Shown: piece after piece, positions 1-9,274 of the stretch
Layout of the letters: every line of letters starts with the position of its first letter
How positions within the stretch are numbered: the stretch's first letter is position 1
DNA from: Microbacterium azadirachtae
GTDB taxonomy: Bacteria; Actinomycetota; Actinomycetes; Actinomycetales; Microbacteriaceae
DNA: 64,000 nt
Direction: 5' to 3'
NCBI RefSeq assembly: GCF_000956505.1
Contig: NZ_JYIX01000040.1
Span: 124,001-188,000, forward strand
Position numbers and translations under genes: made by a program
Notes under the pieces: generated by a model
Database searches by the model: none
What the model saw: only the letters and a program-made list of their open reading frames with translations
Told to the model about the DNA's origin: nothing

Positions 1-120
1 TGCGGCGGCTGCGCGCAGCGTCCGCTGCGCCCCCAGGTCGTGCGCCTCCTCTGCCGGGAGCGGATCCGCTCCGAGCAGATCCGCTGGCGCCGCGATCGCC
101 CGCCGCCGCACGCTGAGGAC

Positions 121-741
121 ATGACCGATGACATGCCTCGCAACCTCTTCGACGCCGACACGCGCCGGATGCTGTTCGCGCGCCGGGTGCTCGTGCTCGA
201 CGGCGCCCTCGACGACGACAACGGCGTGCTGCTCATGACCCAGCTGCTCGCCCTGGCCGCCGAAGATCCAGATGCCGACATCACACTCTGGATCCACTCC
301 CCCGGCGGATCCGTGCCCGCGATGCTCGCGATCCGCGACCTCATGCGCACCGTTCCGTGCGACGTCGCCACGGTCGCCTTCGGGCTCGCCTGCAGCGCCG
401 GCCAGTTCCTGCTGTCTGCGGGGACGAAGGGCAAGCGGCGCGCCCTGCCGCACAGCCGGATCCTGCTGCACCAGGGCTCCGCGGGCATCGGCGGCACGGC
501 CGTCGACGTCGAACTGCAGGCGGCGGATCTCCGGCACACCCGGGACACCGTGCTGGGCCTGATCTCCGACGACACCGGGCAGAGCATCGAGCGAGTCTTC
601 GAGGATTCGCTGCACGACCGCTGGTACAGCGCCGACCAAGCGCTCGCCTACGGGTTCATCGACGAGATCACCACGGATTTCGCGGCGGTCCTGCCGCGAC
701 CCAGCCGCCGAAGCATCGGCCTGACCGCAGAAGGAGCCTGA
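121..741 (+). CDS. clpP: ClpP-family serine peptidase subunit (first of a pair)
   Basis: This is a proteolytic subunit of a Clp-type ATP-dependent protease, which forms barrel-shaped tetradecamers that degrade substrates fed in by ClpX or ClpC. The catalytic triad is visible: Ser in GLACSAGQFLL, His in RILLHQ and Asp in the DRWYSADQALAYGF stretch. The IHSPGGS oxyanion-side motif is also present. The chosen start (MTDDMPRN) follows GAGG at a good distance; the frame stays open further upstream but without a site. The next clpP begins 1 nt after the stop, so the two are co-expressed and probably form a hetero-oligomer, as in actinobacteria. The convergent PopR-like regulator suggests an accessory pair like Streptomyces clpP3/clpP4 rather than the essential clpP1/clpP2; that is inference from context. 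Confidence 0.88.
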   Translation: MTDDMPRNLFDADTRRMLFARRVLVLDGALDDDNGVLLMTQLLALAAEDPDADITLWIHSPGGSVPAMLAIRDLMRTVPCDVATVAFGLACSAGQFLLSAGTKGKRRALPHSRILLHQGSAGIGGTAVDVELQAADLRHTRDTVLGLISDDTGQSIERVFEDSLHDRWYSADQALAYGFIDEITTDFAAVLPRPSRRSIGLTAEGA

Positions 742-742
742 C

Positions 743-1387
743 ATGGCCTCGTTCCTCGTCCCCAACGTGATCGCGACCTCCCCCCGAGGCGATCGCGTGC
801 TCGACGTCTACTCCCACCTGCTCGCCGAGCGGGTGATCTATCTCGGCACTCCGCTGGACGCCGACGTCGCCAACGTGCTCGTGGCGCAGCTCCTGCATCT
901 CGACGCCACGGGCAGCGACCGGGACATCCAGCTCTACATCAACTGCGAGGGCGGGGATCCCAGCGCCATGCTCGCGGTCTACGACACCATGCGCTTCATC
1001 CGCTCCGACGTCGCCACATTCTGCATCGGTCAGGCGGTGTCCGTCGGCGCGGTGCTGCTGGCCGCGGGGGCGGCGGGAAAGCGCGCCGCCCTGCCGCACG
1101 CCAGGGTGATCCTGCACCAGCCCGCCGCGCAGGGCCGCGGAACGATCCCCGACCTCATCCTCCAGGCCGACGAGGTCGTCCGCGTGCGCGACAGCCTGGA
1201 GCAGATCCTCGTCGCCCACACCGGACAGGACGCCGAGCGGCTGCGCCGCGACACGGACAGGGATCTCGTGCTCACCGCAGAGGGCGCGCGGGAGTACGGG
1301 GTCGTGGACCAGGTCGTGATGCAGGCGCCCCCGCTGCCGGGGCCTCCGTCCGTGGAGGCCGGCCGGGCTCAGGCAGCCAGTGCGTAG
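743..1387 (+). CDS. clpP: ClpP-family serine peptidase subunit (second of a pair)
   Basis: This is the second proteolytic subunit of the pair. The active-site Ser lies in CIGQAVSVGAVLLAAG, the His in RVILHQ and the Asp in the DRDLVLTAEGAREYGVVD stretch, so it looks catalytically competent. The motif around Ser (AVSVGA) departs slightly from the usual AASMGA. An AAGGAG ribosome-binding site sits inside the end of the preceding gene. The C-terminal tail is rich in Pro, Gly and Ala. Its last 19 nt overlap, tail to tail, the end of the regulator gene on the other strand. It probably partners the first subunit. Confidence 0.88.
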   Translation: MASFLVPNVIATSPRGDRVLDVYSHLLAERVIYLGTPLDADVANVLVAQLLHLDATGSDRDIQLYINCEGGDPSAMLAVYDTMRFIRSDVATFCIGQAVSVGAVLLAAGAAGKRAALPHARVILHQPAAQGRGTIPDLILQADEVVRVRDSLEQILVAHTGQDAERLRRDTDRDLVLTAEGAREYGVVDQVVMQAPPLPGPPSVEAGRAQAASA

Positions 1388-1740
1388 GCGGCGCGCGCCG
1401 GCTGCGCGGGCTGCCGGATCGGCGCCACCTGGCCCATCGTGATGCGCTCGGCGACACCGAGGGTGAGATCCAGCAGCGTGAGATCGAGCGCGCCGGATAC
1501 CGCGGCGAGCATCTCGCTGGACGCCTCCTTGCGCCCGCGCTCCATCTCCGACAGATACTGCGGGGAGACGCCGGCGCGCTGCGCGGTCTCGGCGAGCGTC
1601 TCGCCGCGATCCGTGCGGGCGTCGCGCAGCAGCTCGCCCACGACGTTGCGCCAGAGGCGCTCCGGTTCGGTGCGCGGGTTCTTCCGGGGCTCGTGCGAGG
1701 GGGCGTGCTCGACGCGGAGAGGCTCAGGGGTCGCGGTCAT
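1369..1740 (-). CDS. XRE-family regulator, PopR/ClgR-like, with C-terminal YALAA
   Basis: A 123-residue DNA-binding protein with a helix-turn-helix at about residues 32-88. Within it, the segment PQYLSEMERGRKEASSEML matches the signature of actinobacterial ClgR and PopR, the regulators of clp genes. A second family member, the probable true ClgR, lies at 7698-8006. The last residues read RAAYALAA, and the final five equal the end of the E. coli SsrA tag. In Streptomyces, PopR controls clpP3/clpP4 and is destroyed by ClpP1P2 through C-terminal alanines, so a built-in degron is plausible here. A -10 hexamer (TAGCAT, 1747-1752) stands 6 nt before the ATG, suggesting a leaderless transcript. Confidence 0.85.
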   Translation of the reverse strand: MTATPEPLRVEHAPSHEPRKNPRTEPERLWRNVVGELLRDARTDRGETLAETAQRAGVSPQYLSEMERGRKEASSEMLAAVSGALDLTLLDLTLGVAERITMGQVAPIRQPAQPARAAYALAA

Positions 1741-1894
1741 GGCGCCATGCTAGGCACGCTGCTTCCGCGGGCGCGACCGGATCCGCTCAGAGCAGAACGC
1801 CGCTCGAATCGGGTGCTGACCCGGATGCGCACACGATCATCGAGGAGTGGAATCGGGCGGAGGGGCGGTGCGCCCCGCAGGAAGGGATCAGATC

Positions 1895-2146
1895 ATGGCG
1901 CTCTACATGGATGTCCACCGGCTCGACGGCCCCGTCACCCTGGACGACGTCGCGGCGGCGCACGCGGCCGACCTTGCGACGCAGGATCAGCACGGCGTGC
2001 ACTATCTGCGCTACTGGGTCGATGAGGAGGGAGGGAAGATCTTCTGCCTCGTCGACGCGCCGGACGCGGAGGCCGCCAACACCGTGCACCGCGAGGCGCA
2101 CGGACTCGTCGCGGACGAGATCCATCTCGTCCAGGAGGGTCGCTGA
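1895..2146 (+). CDS. DUF4242 family small protein (SCO4226-like)
   Basis: An 83-residue protein resembling the DUF4242 family, a ferredoxin-like fold. One member, Streptomyces SCO4226, is reported to bind nickel. The pattern fits: an N-terminal strand with VHRLDGPVT, a central strand ending in KIFCLVDAPD, then DAEAANTVHREAHGLVADEIHLV. Several His and one Cys could bind metal, but no function is assigned. AGGAAGGG lies 8 nt before the chosen ATG; an earlier in-frame ATG at 1847 has no such site. It is monocistronic and converges on the GNAT gene downstream. Confidence 0.6.
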   Translation: MALYMDVHRLDGPVTLDDVAAAHAADLATQDQHGVHYLRYWVDEEGGKIFCLVDAPDAEAANTVHREAHGLVADEIHLVQEGR

Positions 2147-2186
2147 CGCTCAGGCCGCCCGGACGCGGCCCAGGGCGACCGAGCGA

Positions 2187-2648
2187 TCAGACGTCGTGGA
2201 TGAGCCGCTTGCCGGTATTGCCGACCTCGAAGCGCTCGTAGCCGAGCTCGTCGTAGAAGCCGAGCACCTGCTCGTTCCCCACCCGCACCATGAGCTGGAC
2301 CTTGGGGCAGCCCATCGCGCGCAGGAGCCGTTCGGCCTCCGCGACGAGCGCCCGGCCGATGCCGGCGCCGCGCCGATCCGAGGCGCTGGCGAGGTAGTAC
2401 AGCCAGCCGCGATGCCCGTCGTAGCCCGCCATCACGGAGCCGACGATCAGAGCGGCGGCATGGTCGTGGCAAGGATCCGGCGTGCGCTCCTCCGCCACCA
2501 GGAAGAGCTCGGGCTGCACCGCGAGCTTGCGCTCGATGTCGGCGCGCGGATCGTTCCACGGCCGGGTCAGACCCGCGTCCTCCCAGAGGGCGACGACAGC
2601 GTCCGTGTCTGCGCGCTCGAAGGCCCTGATCGCGATTCCGGTGGTCAT
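2187..2648 (-). CDS. GNAT N-acetyltransferase (YpeA-like)
   Basis: A 153-residue GCN5-related acetyltransferase that transfers acetyl from acetyl-CoA to an unknown amine. The acetyl-CoA loop is visible as ASASDRRGAGIGRALVAEAE. The late segment MVRVGNEQVLGFYDELGYE resembles the E. coli YpeA subgroup. Its start overlaps the miaA stop as ATGA, so it is the last gene of the recX-miaB-miaA strand and translationally coupled to miaA. The substrate cannot be read from the sequence. Confidence 0.85.
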   Translation of the reverse strand: MTTGIAIRAFERADTDAVVALWEDAGLTRPWNDPRADIERKLAVQPELFLVAEERTPDPCHDHAAALIVGSVMAGYDGHRGWLYYLASASDRRGAGIGRALVAEAERLLRAMGCPKVQLMVRVGNEQVLGFYDELGYERFEVGNTGKRLIHDV

Positions 2649-3619
2649 GCGCTCTCCTCCACGATCATCTCTGCGTCGATCGGCGCCAGCGCGTCGATCC
2701 ATTCCGCCTCGGCGTACCGGCGGAACCAGGACACCTGGCGGCGCGCGTAGCGACGGGTCAGCGCCTGCGTCTGCGCGATCGCCTCGTCCCGGGTGAGCGC
2801 GCCCGTCAGCTGGGACAGCGCCTGTGCGTAACCGATCGCACGCCGGGCGGTCGTGCCCCGTTCGAGACCCTCGCCGCGCAGTCGTTCGACCTCTGCGAGC
2901 ATCCCCTGCTCCCACATGCGCTCCACCCGACGGTCCAGCCGCTCGACCAGCGCCGAGCGTTCGACGCCCAGCGCCAGCACGCGCGTGCGCGGGTGCCACG
3001 GCACCGGCTGCTCGGGCAGCGCGGCGCCGTGCGTGCGCTCGCCCAGTGCCAGGACCTCGAGCGCCCGTACGATGCGGCGGCCGTTCTTCTGGTCGATCCG
3101 TGCGGCGATCTCCGGGTCCTGCTGCTGCAGACGCGCGAGCAGGGGCCCCGGACCGTCGTGCTCCAGCTCGGCTTCGAGGCGCGCACGCAGCGCGTCATCC
3201 CGGGGCGGGAAGCGGAAGTCGTAGAGCACGCTGGAGACGTAGAGACCGGATCCGCCGACGAGGATCGCGTCCGCGCCGCCGTCATGGATCTGTTCGATCG
3301 CGGCGCGGGCGTGCGGCTGGTACCAGGCCACCGCCGCGTCCTCGGCGATGTCGAGCACGTCGAAGAGGTGATGAGGAATCCCCCGCCGCTCGGAGGCGGC
3401 GAGCTTGGCGGTGCCGATGTCCATGCCGCGGTAGAGCTGCATGGCGTCCGCGTTCACGACCTCCGCGCGACGACCGCGTGCAGCCAGCGCCTGTGCGAGG
3501 TCGAGCGACAGGTCGCTCTTGCCCGTGCCGGTCGCGCCCACGATCGCCCACAGACGCGGGGCGGTGACGTCGGGCCCTTCGACGGATCCGGAGACCGGCA
3601 CTGCGCCTGGCGCGCTCAC
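2645..3619 (-). CDS. miaA: tRNA dimethylallyltransferase MiaA
   Basis: MiaA transfers a dimethylallyl group to N6 of A37 in tRNAs reading UNN codons, making i6A. The P-loop GATGTGKS is at about residue 28, followed by the NADAMQLYRGMDIGTAK segment typical of the family. The catalytic region LVGGSGLYVSS and the C-terminal YARRQVSWFRR are also present. The 324-residue length is normal. The start is GTG, overlapping the miaB stop as GTGA. MiaB acts next in the same pathway, so the pair is functionally coupled. Confidence 0.96.
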   Translation of the reverse strand: MSAPGAVPVSGSVEGPDVTAPRLWAIVGATGTGKSDLSLDLAQALAARGRRAEVVNADAMQLYRGMDIGTAKLAASERRGIPHHLFDVLDIAEDAAVAWYQPHARAAIEQIHDGGADAILVGGSGLYVSSVLYDFRFPPRDDALRARLEAELEHDGPGPLLARLQQQDPEIAARIDQKNGRRIVRALEVLALGERTHGAALPEQPVPWHPRTRVLALGVERSALVERLDRRVERMWEQGMLAEVERLRGEGLERGTTARRAIGYAQALSQLTGALTRDEAIAQTQALTRRYARRQVSWFRRYAEAEWIDALAPIDAEMIVEESA

Positions 3620-5178
3620 ACTCCGACGCGGAGCGTCGGCAGTCCCAGCGACACCGCGCGCGGCGTCCCGTCAGACGCGGGAGCCGCCGGCACCGCGCAG
3701 GACTCGGACTGCGCCCGGTCCCAGGCGTCGCCGCCGCGCGTGCGACGGATCCGCAGCGGCGCGCCGTCGATGGCGTCCGCAAGCAGGTGGAACGGCGCCC
3801 CGTGGGTGATCGTCACGGTCACCACGTCGCCCGGCCGCGGTCGGTCGGAGCCCTCGGGCAGCTCGAAGTGCACGAGGCGGTTGTCCTGGGCGCGGCCGGT
3901 GAGCCGGTGCGTCTCGGCGTCCTTCTTGCCCTCCCCGACGGAGACCAGGACCTCGACCTCGCGGCCGACCTGCTTCTGGTTCTCCTCGAGCGAGATGCGC
4001 TCCTGCAGCGCGATGAGGCGCTCGTAGCGCGCCTGCACGATCTCCTTGGGGACCTGCTCCTCCATGGTCGCGGCGGGCGTGCCCTCGCGGATCGAGTACT
4101 GGAACGTGAAGGCGCTCGCGAAGCGGGCCTGCTCCACGACGCGCATCGTGTCCTCGAAGTCCTCCTCGGTCTCCCCCGGGAAGCCGACGATGATGTCGGT
4201 GGAGATCGCGGCGTTCGGGATCTTCGCGCGCACGCGGTCGAGGATGCCCAGGAACTTCTCGCTGCGGTAGGAGCGGCGCATCGCGCGCAGGATCCTGTCG
4301 CTGCCGGACTGCAGCGGCATGTGCAGCTGCGGCATGACGTTGGGCGTCTCCGCCATGGCGTCGATCACGTCATCGGTGAAGGCCGCGGGGTGCGGACTCG
4401 TGAAGCGGATCCGCTCCAGACCCTCGACCTCGCCGGCGGCGCGCAGCAGCTTGCCGAACGCCTGGCGGTCGCCGAACTCGACGCCGTAGGAGTTCACGTT
4501 CTGGCCGAGCAGCGTGACCTCGATCGCGCCGTCGTCGACGAGCAGCCGGATCTCGTTCAGGATGTCGCCGGGGCGGCGGTCCTTCTCCTTGCCGCGGAGG
4601 CTGGGCACGATGCAGAACGTGCAGGTGTTGTTGCAGCCCACCGAGATCGACACCCAGCCGCTGTGCGCCGAATCGCGACGGGTCGGCAGCGTGGATGGGA
4701 AGACCTCGAGCGCCTCCAGGATCTCGAGCTCGGCCTCGCCGTTGTGGCGGGCGCGCTCGAGCAGACCGGGCAGGGACCCCATGTTGTGAGTGCCGAAGAC
4801 CACGTCGACCCAGGGCGCCTTGTCGAGGACGGCCTGCTTGTCCATCTGCGCCAGGCAGCCGCCGACGGCGATCTGCATCCCGGCATGCTTGTCCTTGCGG
4901 CTCTTCAGATGCCCCAGCGTGCCGTACAGCTTGCCGGCGGCGTTGTCGCGTACCGCGCACGTGTTGATGATGACGATGTCCGCCTCGTCGTCTGCGGCGG
5001 CACGGACGTAGCCGGCGCTCTCCAGCGAGCCCGACAGACGCTCGGAGTCGTGCACGTTCATCTGGCATCCGAAGGTGCGCACCTCGTACGTGCGCTGCTG
5101 CCCGGCCTCATCGAGCGCCGCGGCGGAGGGCGCGATGAGCGTGGGCTCTGAGAGGGGAATGGTCATAGTGCCTGCCAT
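3616..5178 (-). CDS. miaB: tRNA-2-methylthio-N6-dimethylallyladenosine synthase MiaB
   Basis: A radical-SAM methylthiotransferase converting i6A37 made by MiaA into ms2i6A37. Counting from the ATG at 5178, the N-terminal domain Cys residues are C38 (FGCQMN), C74 (NTCAVRDNA) and C108 (GGCLAQMDK). The radical-SAM cluster is C182, C186 and C189 (GCNNTCTFC). A TRAM domain follows near residue 400. A poorly conserved tail of about 55 residues, rich in Arg, Ala and Pro, extends the C-terminus. The start is uncertain: ATG codons at 5178 and 5166 both have weak ribosome sites. Its stop overlaps the miaA start. Confidence 0.95.
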   Translation of the reverse strand: MAGTMTIPLSEPTLIAPSAAALDEAGQQRTYEVRTFGCQMNVHDSERLSGSLESAGYVRAAADDEADIVIINTCAVRDNAAGKLYGTLGHLKSRKDKHAGMQIAVGGCLAQMDKQAVLDKAPWVDVVFGTHNMGSLPGLLERARHNGEAELEILEALEVFPSTLPTRRDSAHSGWVSISVGCNNTCTFCIVPSLRGKEKDRRPGDILNEIRLLVDDGAIEVTLLGQNVNSYGVEFGDRQAFGKLLRAAGEVEGLERIRFTSPHPAAFTDDVIDAMAETPNVMPQLHMPLQSGSDRILRAMRRSYRSEKFLGILDRVRAKIPNAAISTDIIVGFPGETEEDFEDTMRVVEQARFASAFTFQYSIREGTPAATMEEQVPKEIVQARYERLIALQERISLEENQKQVGREVEVLVSVGEGKKDAETHRLTGRAQDNRLVHFELPEGSDRPRPGDVVTVTITHGAPFHLLADAIDGAPLRIRRTRGGDAWDRAQSESCAVPAAPASDGTPRAVSLGLPTLRVGV

Positions 5179-5277
5179 TCTACTTTCGCCTGGCGGGAAA
5201 GGTCCCCGCTCGCTCTCGCGCAGCAGTTCTCGATGATGCGGACGCTTACCCGATGATGCGAAAGTCACCCTCCGGGT

Positions 5278-6105
5278 TCAACTCTCCTCGAACCGCACCC
5301 GCCCGACGCCCGAACCGCGCTGCGTCTCGCGCCACGCGGTGCGTGCGGCGGTCAGCGCCACGCCGCCCCCGTATCCGCGGCGGGACAGCTGTCCGACGAG
5401 ACGCCGGATCGCGGTGTCCTCGTCGTAGCGACGCAGACCCGCCACCTTGGACCGTGCATAGTCGAGCGCCCGCTCGGCGTCGTCATCGTCCAGGACGGAC
5501 AGCGCCTCGTCCGCGATCTGGCGCGGAATGCCGCGCTGGCTGAGCGTGCGGGCGATCGCCACACGCCCCTGTCCCTTGCGCTCGGACCCCGAGGTCACCA
5601 GGAGTTCGGCCAGGGAGACGTCGTCGAGATACCCGCGCTGCTCGAACTGCTCGACGACGAGGTCGCGGTCCTCGGAGGAGAGGCCGTTCTCACGCAGCAC
5701 GTCTCGCGCTTCCGCGCTGGACAGTTGCTTGGAGCGGAGCTTCCGGACCAGCAGCTCGCTCGCGTCGGCGATCGGATCGTCCGGCACGGCCGCGTCGTCC
5801 CCGCCGTGACGGCCGACGGCGCGCAGCCCGCGACGGGCGGGCGCGGGTGCCGCCGGAGCGGAGGCATTGCCCTCGGGCGCCAGCGCCGCGGCGGCGGGGT
5901 GTCGGGAACTCGGCCCACGGCGCTCGGCCTCAGACTCCGCAGCCCAGGTCGAGCGCCACTCGTCCCCTGCGGACGACGCGGCGGACGCCGGGTTCGACGG
6001 GCGCGTGCGCCCGCCGTCGGCGGGCGCACCGCGCCCTCCGAACAGCGGGATCACGGGGGCGAGGCGGTCGTCCTCGGACGATGCCCCGCCCCTTTCGTCA
6101 CTCAC
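5278..6105 (-). CDS. recX: Regulatory protein RecX
   Basis: RecX binds RecA filaments and blocks their extension. The family region covers about residues 110-265, with three-helix repeats (for example LRENGLSSEDRDLVVEQFEQ and ALDYARSKVAGLRRYDED). At 275 residues it is longer than the usual 150-200, because of a low-complexity N-terminal extension of roughly 100 residues rich in Ala, Pro, Gly and charged residues. The start is GTG with GGAG upstream. It lies 37 bp after recA on the same strand, the standard actinobacterial arrangement. Confidence 0.93.
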   Translation of the reverse strand: MSDERGGASSEDDRLAPVIPLFGGRGAPADGGRTRPSNPASAASSAGDEWRSTWAAESEAERRGPSSRHPAAAALAPEGNASAPAAPAPARRGLRAVGRHGGDDAAVPDDPIADASELLVRKLRSKQLSSAEARDVLRENGLSSEDRDLVVEQFEQRGYLDDVSLAELLVTSGSERKGQGRVAIARTLSQRGIPRQIADEALSVLDDDDAERALDYARSKVAGLRRYDEDTAIRRLVGQLSRRGYGGGVALTAARTAWRETQRGSGVGRVRFEES

Positions 6106-6142
6106 GGCTCACTCCGGTCGCTGAGTGTCGTCGAGGCGCATG

Positions 6143-7195
<1,053 letters not shown>

Positions 7196-7393
7196 GACGT
7201 GCTCCTTCGTGCTCGTGAACTGCCGCCTGTAGGCTGTCGCGGCTGCCCCGGCTGGGGCGAGCTCTCCGACAAGGCGTATGACCTCGTGGTCATATCGAAC
7301 ACGCTAGGCGGAGCCTCCGACATTCAGCCGGCGTTCCCGTAAGTCGTGCAGATCCCGATCACGAAATCATCTGTGCAGGACGATACGCGCATC

Positions 7394-7409
7394 TCGAACA
7401 TGTCTTCGA
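7394..7409 (-). promoter_or_regulatory. LexA (SOS) box candidate upstream of recA
   Basis: The 16-bp sequence TCGAACATGTCTTCGA matches the actinobacterial and Gram-positive SOS consensus TCGAAC-N4-GTTCGA with one mismatch (G to C in the right half). It lies about 200 bp before the recA ATG. A promoter at that distance, with a long leader, is implied but not proven. The 7196-7468 interval holds no other gene. Confidence 0.6.
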
Positions 7410-7468
7410 CGACACGCCGAGAAGACCGAGGAACGGATCGAACACCGCGCGCCCGGATCCGACCGCGT

Positions 7469-7693
7469 TCAGCGCCGCCGAGGCTCCAGCCGGCCCGCGC
7501 CGTACCGGTGCGACTCCGGGACGTCCATCTCGGAGCACAGCGCCAGCCAGACGTCCCGCGGAGGCACACCGGCCTCCATCGCCTGCGCGGCCGTGCGCCC
7601 GCCGACGGCGCTCAGAACGAGGTCCGCCACCAGGGAACCGCCACGCGATCCGAACTCCGCATCGACCGCACGGAGGAACTCGCTGCGCCGCAT
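7469..7693 (-). CDS. DUF3046 family protein
   Basis: A 74-residue protein matching DUF3046, a small actinobacterial family found between clgR and recA. The sequence shows an N-terminal MRRSEFLRAVDAEFG, a middle DLVLSAVGGRTAAQAMEAGV and the late DVWLALCSEMDVPESHRYG. It starts 4 nt after the clgR stop, so the two form an operon. Function is unknown. Confidence 0.88.
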   Translation of the reverse strand: MRRSEFLRAVDAEFGSRGGSLVADLVLSAVGGRTAAQAMEAGVPPRDVWLALCSEMDVPESHRYGAGRLEPRRR

Positions 7694-7697
7694 CCCG

Positions 7698-8006
7698 TCA
7701 GCGCAGCGACAGCTCGGACTCGACCGAGGCCACGAGCTCGTCGGGAACGACGTCAGGGATGACCTGCATGCCCTCGAGCACGGCGATCCGATCGCCGACC
7801 TCGCGCATGATGGTGGAGATGGGCACGTCGAGTGCTTCGGCGACCGACGCGAGGATCTCGCTGGACGCTTCCTTCTGCCCGCGCTCGACCTCGCTGAGGT
7901 ACCCGAGTGCGACAGACGCTTTGCCGGCGACCTGGCGGAGTGTGCGGCCCTTCTGCAGACGGAAGTCCCGCAGCACGTCACCGATCTCCTGTCGTACGAG
8001 AATCAT
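7698..8006 (-). CDS. clgR: XRE-family transcriptional regulator ClgR
   Basis: ClgR activates clp protease and DNA-repair genes in actinobacteria. The 102-residue protein has the HTH with the signature GYLSEVERGQKEASSEILA. The ATG at 8006 is preceded by GGAGG at correct spacing; the longer reading from 8039 is rejected. Unlike the paralogue at 1369-1740, it ends in SELSLR and lacks a C-terminal Ala-Ala. Its position between cinA and DUF3046/recA is the conserved clgR place. Confidence 0.92.
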   Translation of the reverse strand: MILVRQEIGDVLRDFRLQKGRTLRQVAGKASVALGYLSEVERGQKEASSEILASVAEALDVPISTIMREVGDRIAVLEGMQVIPDVVPDELVASVESELSLR

Positions 8007-8147
8007 CGGGACCTCCTCTCCCCCATCCCCCGGCCCCAAGCGCCGGATCGGATGGTCAGTCTAACCCGACCTGTCGGGATCGACACTAGTATTTCGTCCT
8101 GTGCATTGAATGTGAGCACACTCGACTCAACTTCGTCGATGAGCACT

Positions 8148-8687
8148 CTATTCCCGGTCGTCCCGCCCGGGCGCGCCGGCATCGATCTCCCGGCCCGTCA
8201 CCGTCTCGAAGAGCAGCGCGAGAGCCGCCCGAAGCGCGGCTGCGCGGATCGCGGAACGATCGCCGTCGAACAGGAACGCCCGGCTGATCGTGCGCTCGGC
8301 GACGCTCACTCCGACGTGCACCGTGCCGACAGGCTGCCCGCCCTGCGGGGTGGGACCGGCGACACCGGTCGTTGCGACGCCGACGTCGGCCGGGCGCCCG
8401 TCCACGGCCAGCGCCGAGCGGACTCCCGCGGCCATCTGCTGTGCGACTTCCGCATCGACGGGCCCGTGCGACGCGAGCCGGAGCGGATCCACGCCCAGCA
8501 GCGAGGACTTGATCGGCGTCGCGTAGGCGACCACGGCGCCGTTGAGCACGTCCGAAGCGCCGGGGATCTCCACGAGCGCCGCGGAGAGCGCCCCTCCGGT
8601 GAGCGACTCGGCGACGGCCAGCGTCATCCCGCGCTCGCGCAGCGCATCGAGCACGGCGGCCGCGGTGCGAGACGAGTCCGCGGACAT
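8148..8687 (-). CDS. cinA: CinA C-terminal-type nicotinamide-nucleotide amidase (PncC-like)
   Basis: A 179-residue stand-alone CinA_C domain. This domain deamidates nicotinamide mononucleotide in NAD recycling and is linked to competence and recA in other bacteria. Family motifs are clear: AVAESLTGGALSAALVEIPG near the N-terminus, then NGAVVAYATPIKSSLLGV and TGVAGPTPQGGQPVGTVHVG. The N-terminal MoCF domain of full-length CinA is absent, as is common in actinobacteria. Its ATG overlaps the pgsA stop by 1 nt (TGATG). Confidence 0.93.
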   Translation of the reverse strand: MSADSSRTAAAVLDALRERGMTLAVAESLTGGALSAALVEIPGASDVLNGAVVAYATPIKSSLLGVDPLRLASHGPVDAEVAQQMAAGVRSALAVDGRPADVGVATTGVAGPTPQGGQPVGTVHVGVSVAERTISRAFLFDGDRSAIRAAALRAALALLFETVTGREIDAGAPGRDDRE

Positions 8688-9274
8688 CAGGACGCTGCGC
8701 CGCGATCCGCGCGGGAGCCTCGCACCTGCGCCACGATGTAGTCGATGCCGCTCAGGATCGTCAGGATGAGCGCGATCACCATCAGCACCGTGGTCGTGAT
8801 CGACCACACCGGCATCCCGATCCAGACGTGCAGCGGCAGCAGCGCCCAGGACAGCGCCACGGCCTGCACGGTCGTCTTGATCTTGCCCATCCACGCCGCA
8901 GCGACGACGTGCTCCTTGACGATCATGAAGCGGTGCACCGTGATGCCCCACTCGCGCACGAGGATGACGAGCACCAGCCACCACCACACCTCGCCGAGGA
9001 TCGCGAGGCCGATGAAGCCCGCTCCGGTGAGCAGTTTGTCGGCGATCGGATCCCAGAGCTTGCCGAAGTCGCTGACCAGGTCGTACTTGCGGGCGAGATA
9101 GCCGTCCACCCAGTCGGTGGAGATCGCCAGGATGAACAACCCCGCGGCGACCCAGCGCAGCGCGGGCTGCGCCATGCCGTTCGCACCCCCCATGAGCAGG
9201 AGCACGAAGAAGACGACGGCGAGAGGGATGCGGGCGATCGTGATCGCGTTCGGCAGCTGACGCGGAATGGCCAT
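8687..9274 (-). CDS. pgsA: CDP-diacylglycerol-glycerol-3-phosphate 3-phosphatidyltransferase
   Basis: A membrane enzyme of phosphatidylglycerol synthesis. The CDP-alcohol phosphatidyltransferase motif is complete: DWVDGYLARKYDLVSDFGKL followed by WDPIADK supplies all the required Asp, Gly and Ala-Arg positions. About five hydrophobic segments are present and the 195-residue length is typical. It is coupled to ftsK upstream and cinA downstream by 1-nt TGATG overlaps. Confidence 0.95.
   Translation of the reverse strand: MAIPRQLPNAITIARIPLAVVFFVLLLMGGANGMAQPALRWVAAGLFILAISTDWVDGYLARKYDLVSDFGKLWDPIADKLLTGAGFIGLAILGEVWWWLVLVILVREWGITVHRFMIVKEHVVAAAWMGKIKTTVQAVALSWALLPLHVWIGMPVWSITTTVLMVIALILTILSGIDYIVAQVRGSRADRGAAS

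Noticed and set aside
13..30. Palindrome GCGCAGCG-tc-CGCTGCGC before the ClpP pair
   Set aside because: It is symmetric and could be an operator, but GC-only palindromes are frequent here and the gene it would belong to upstream is outside the window.
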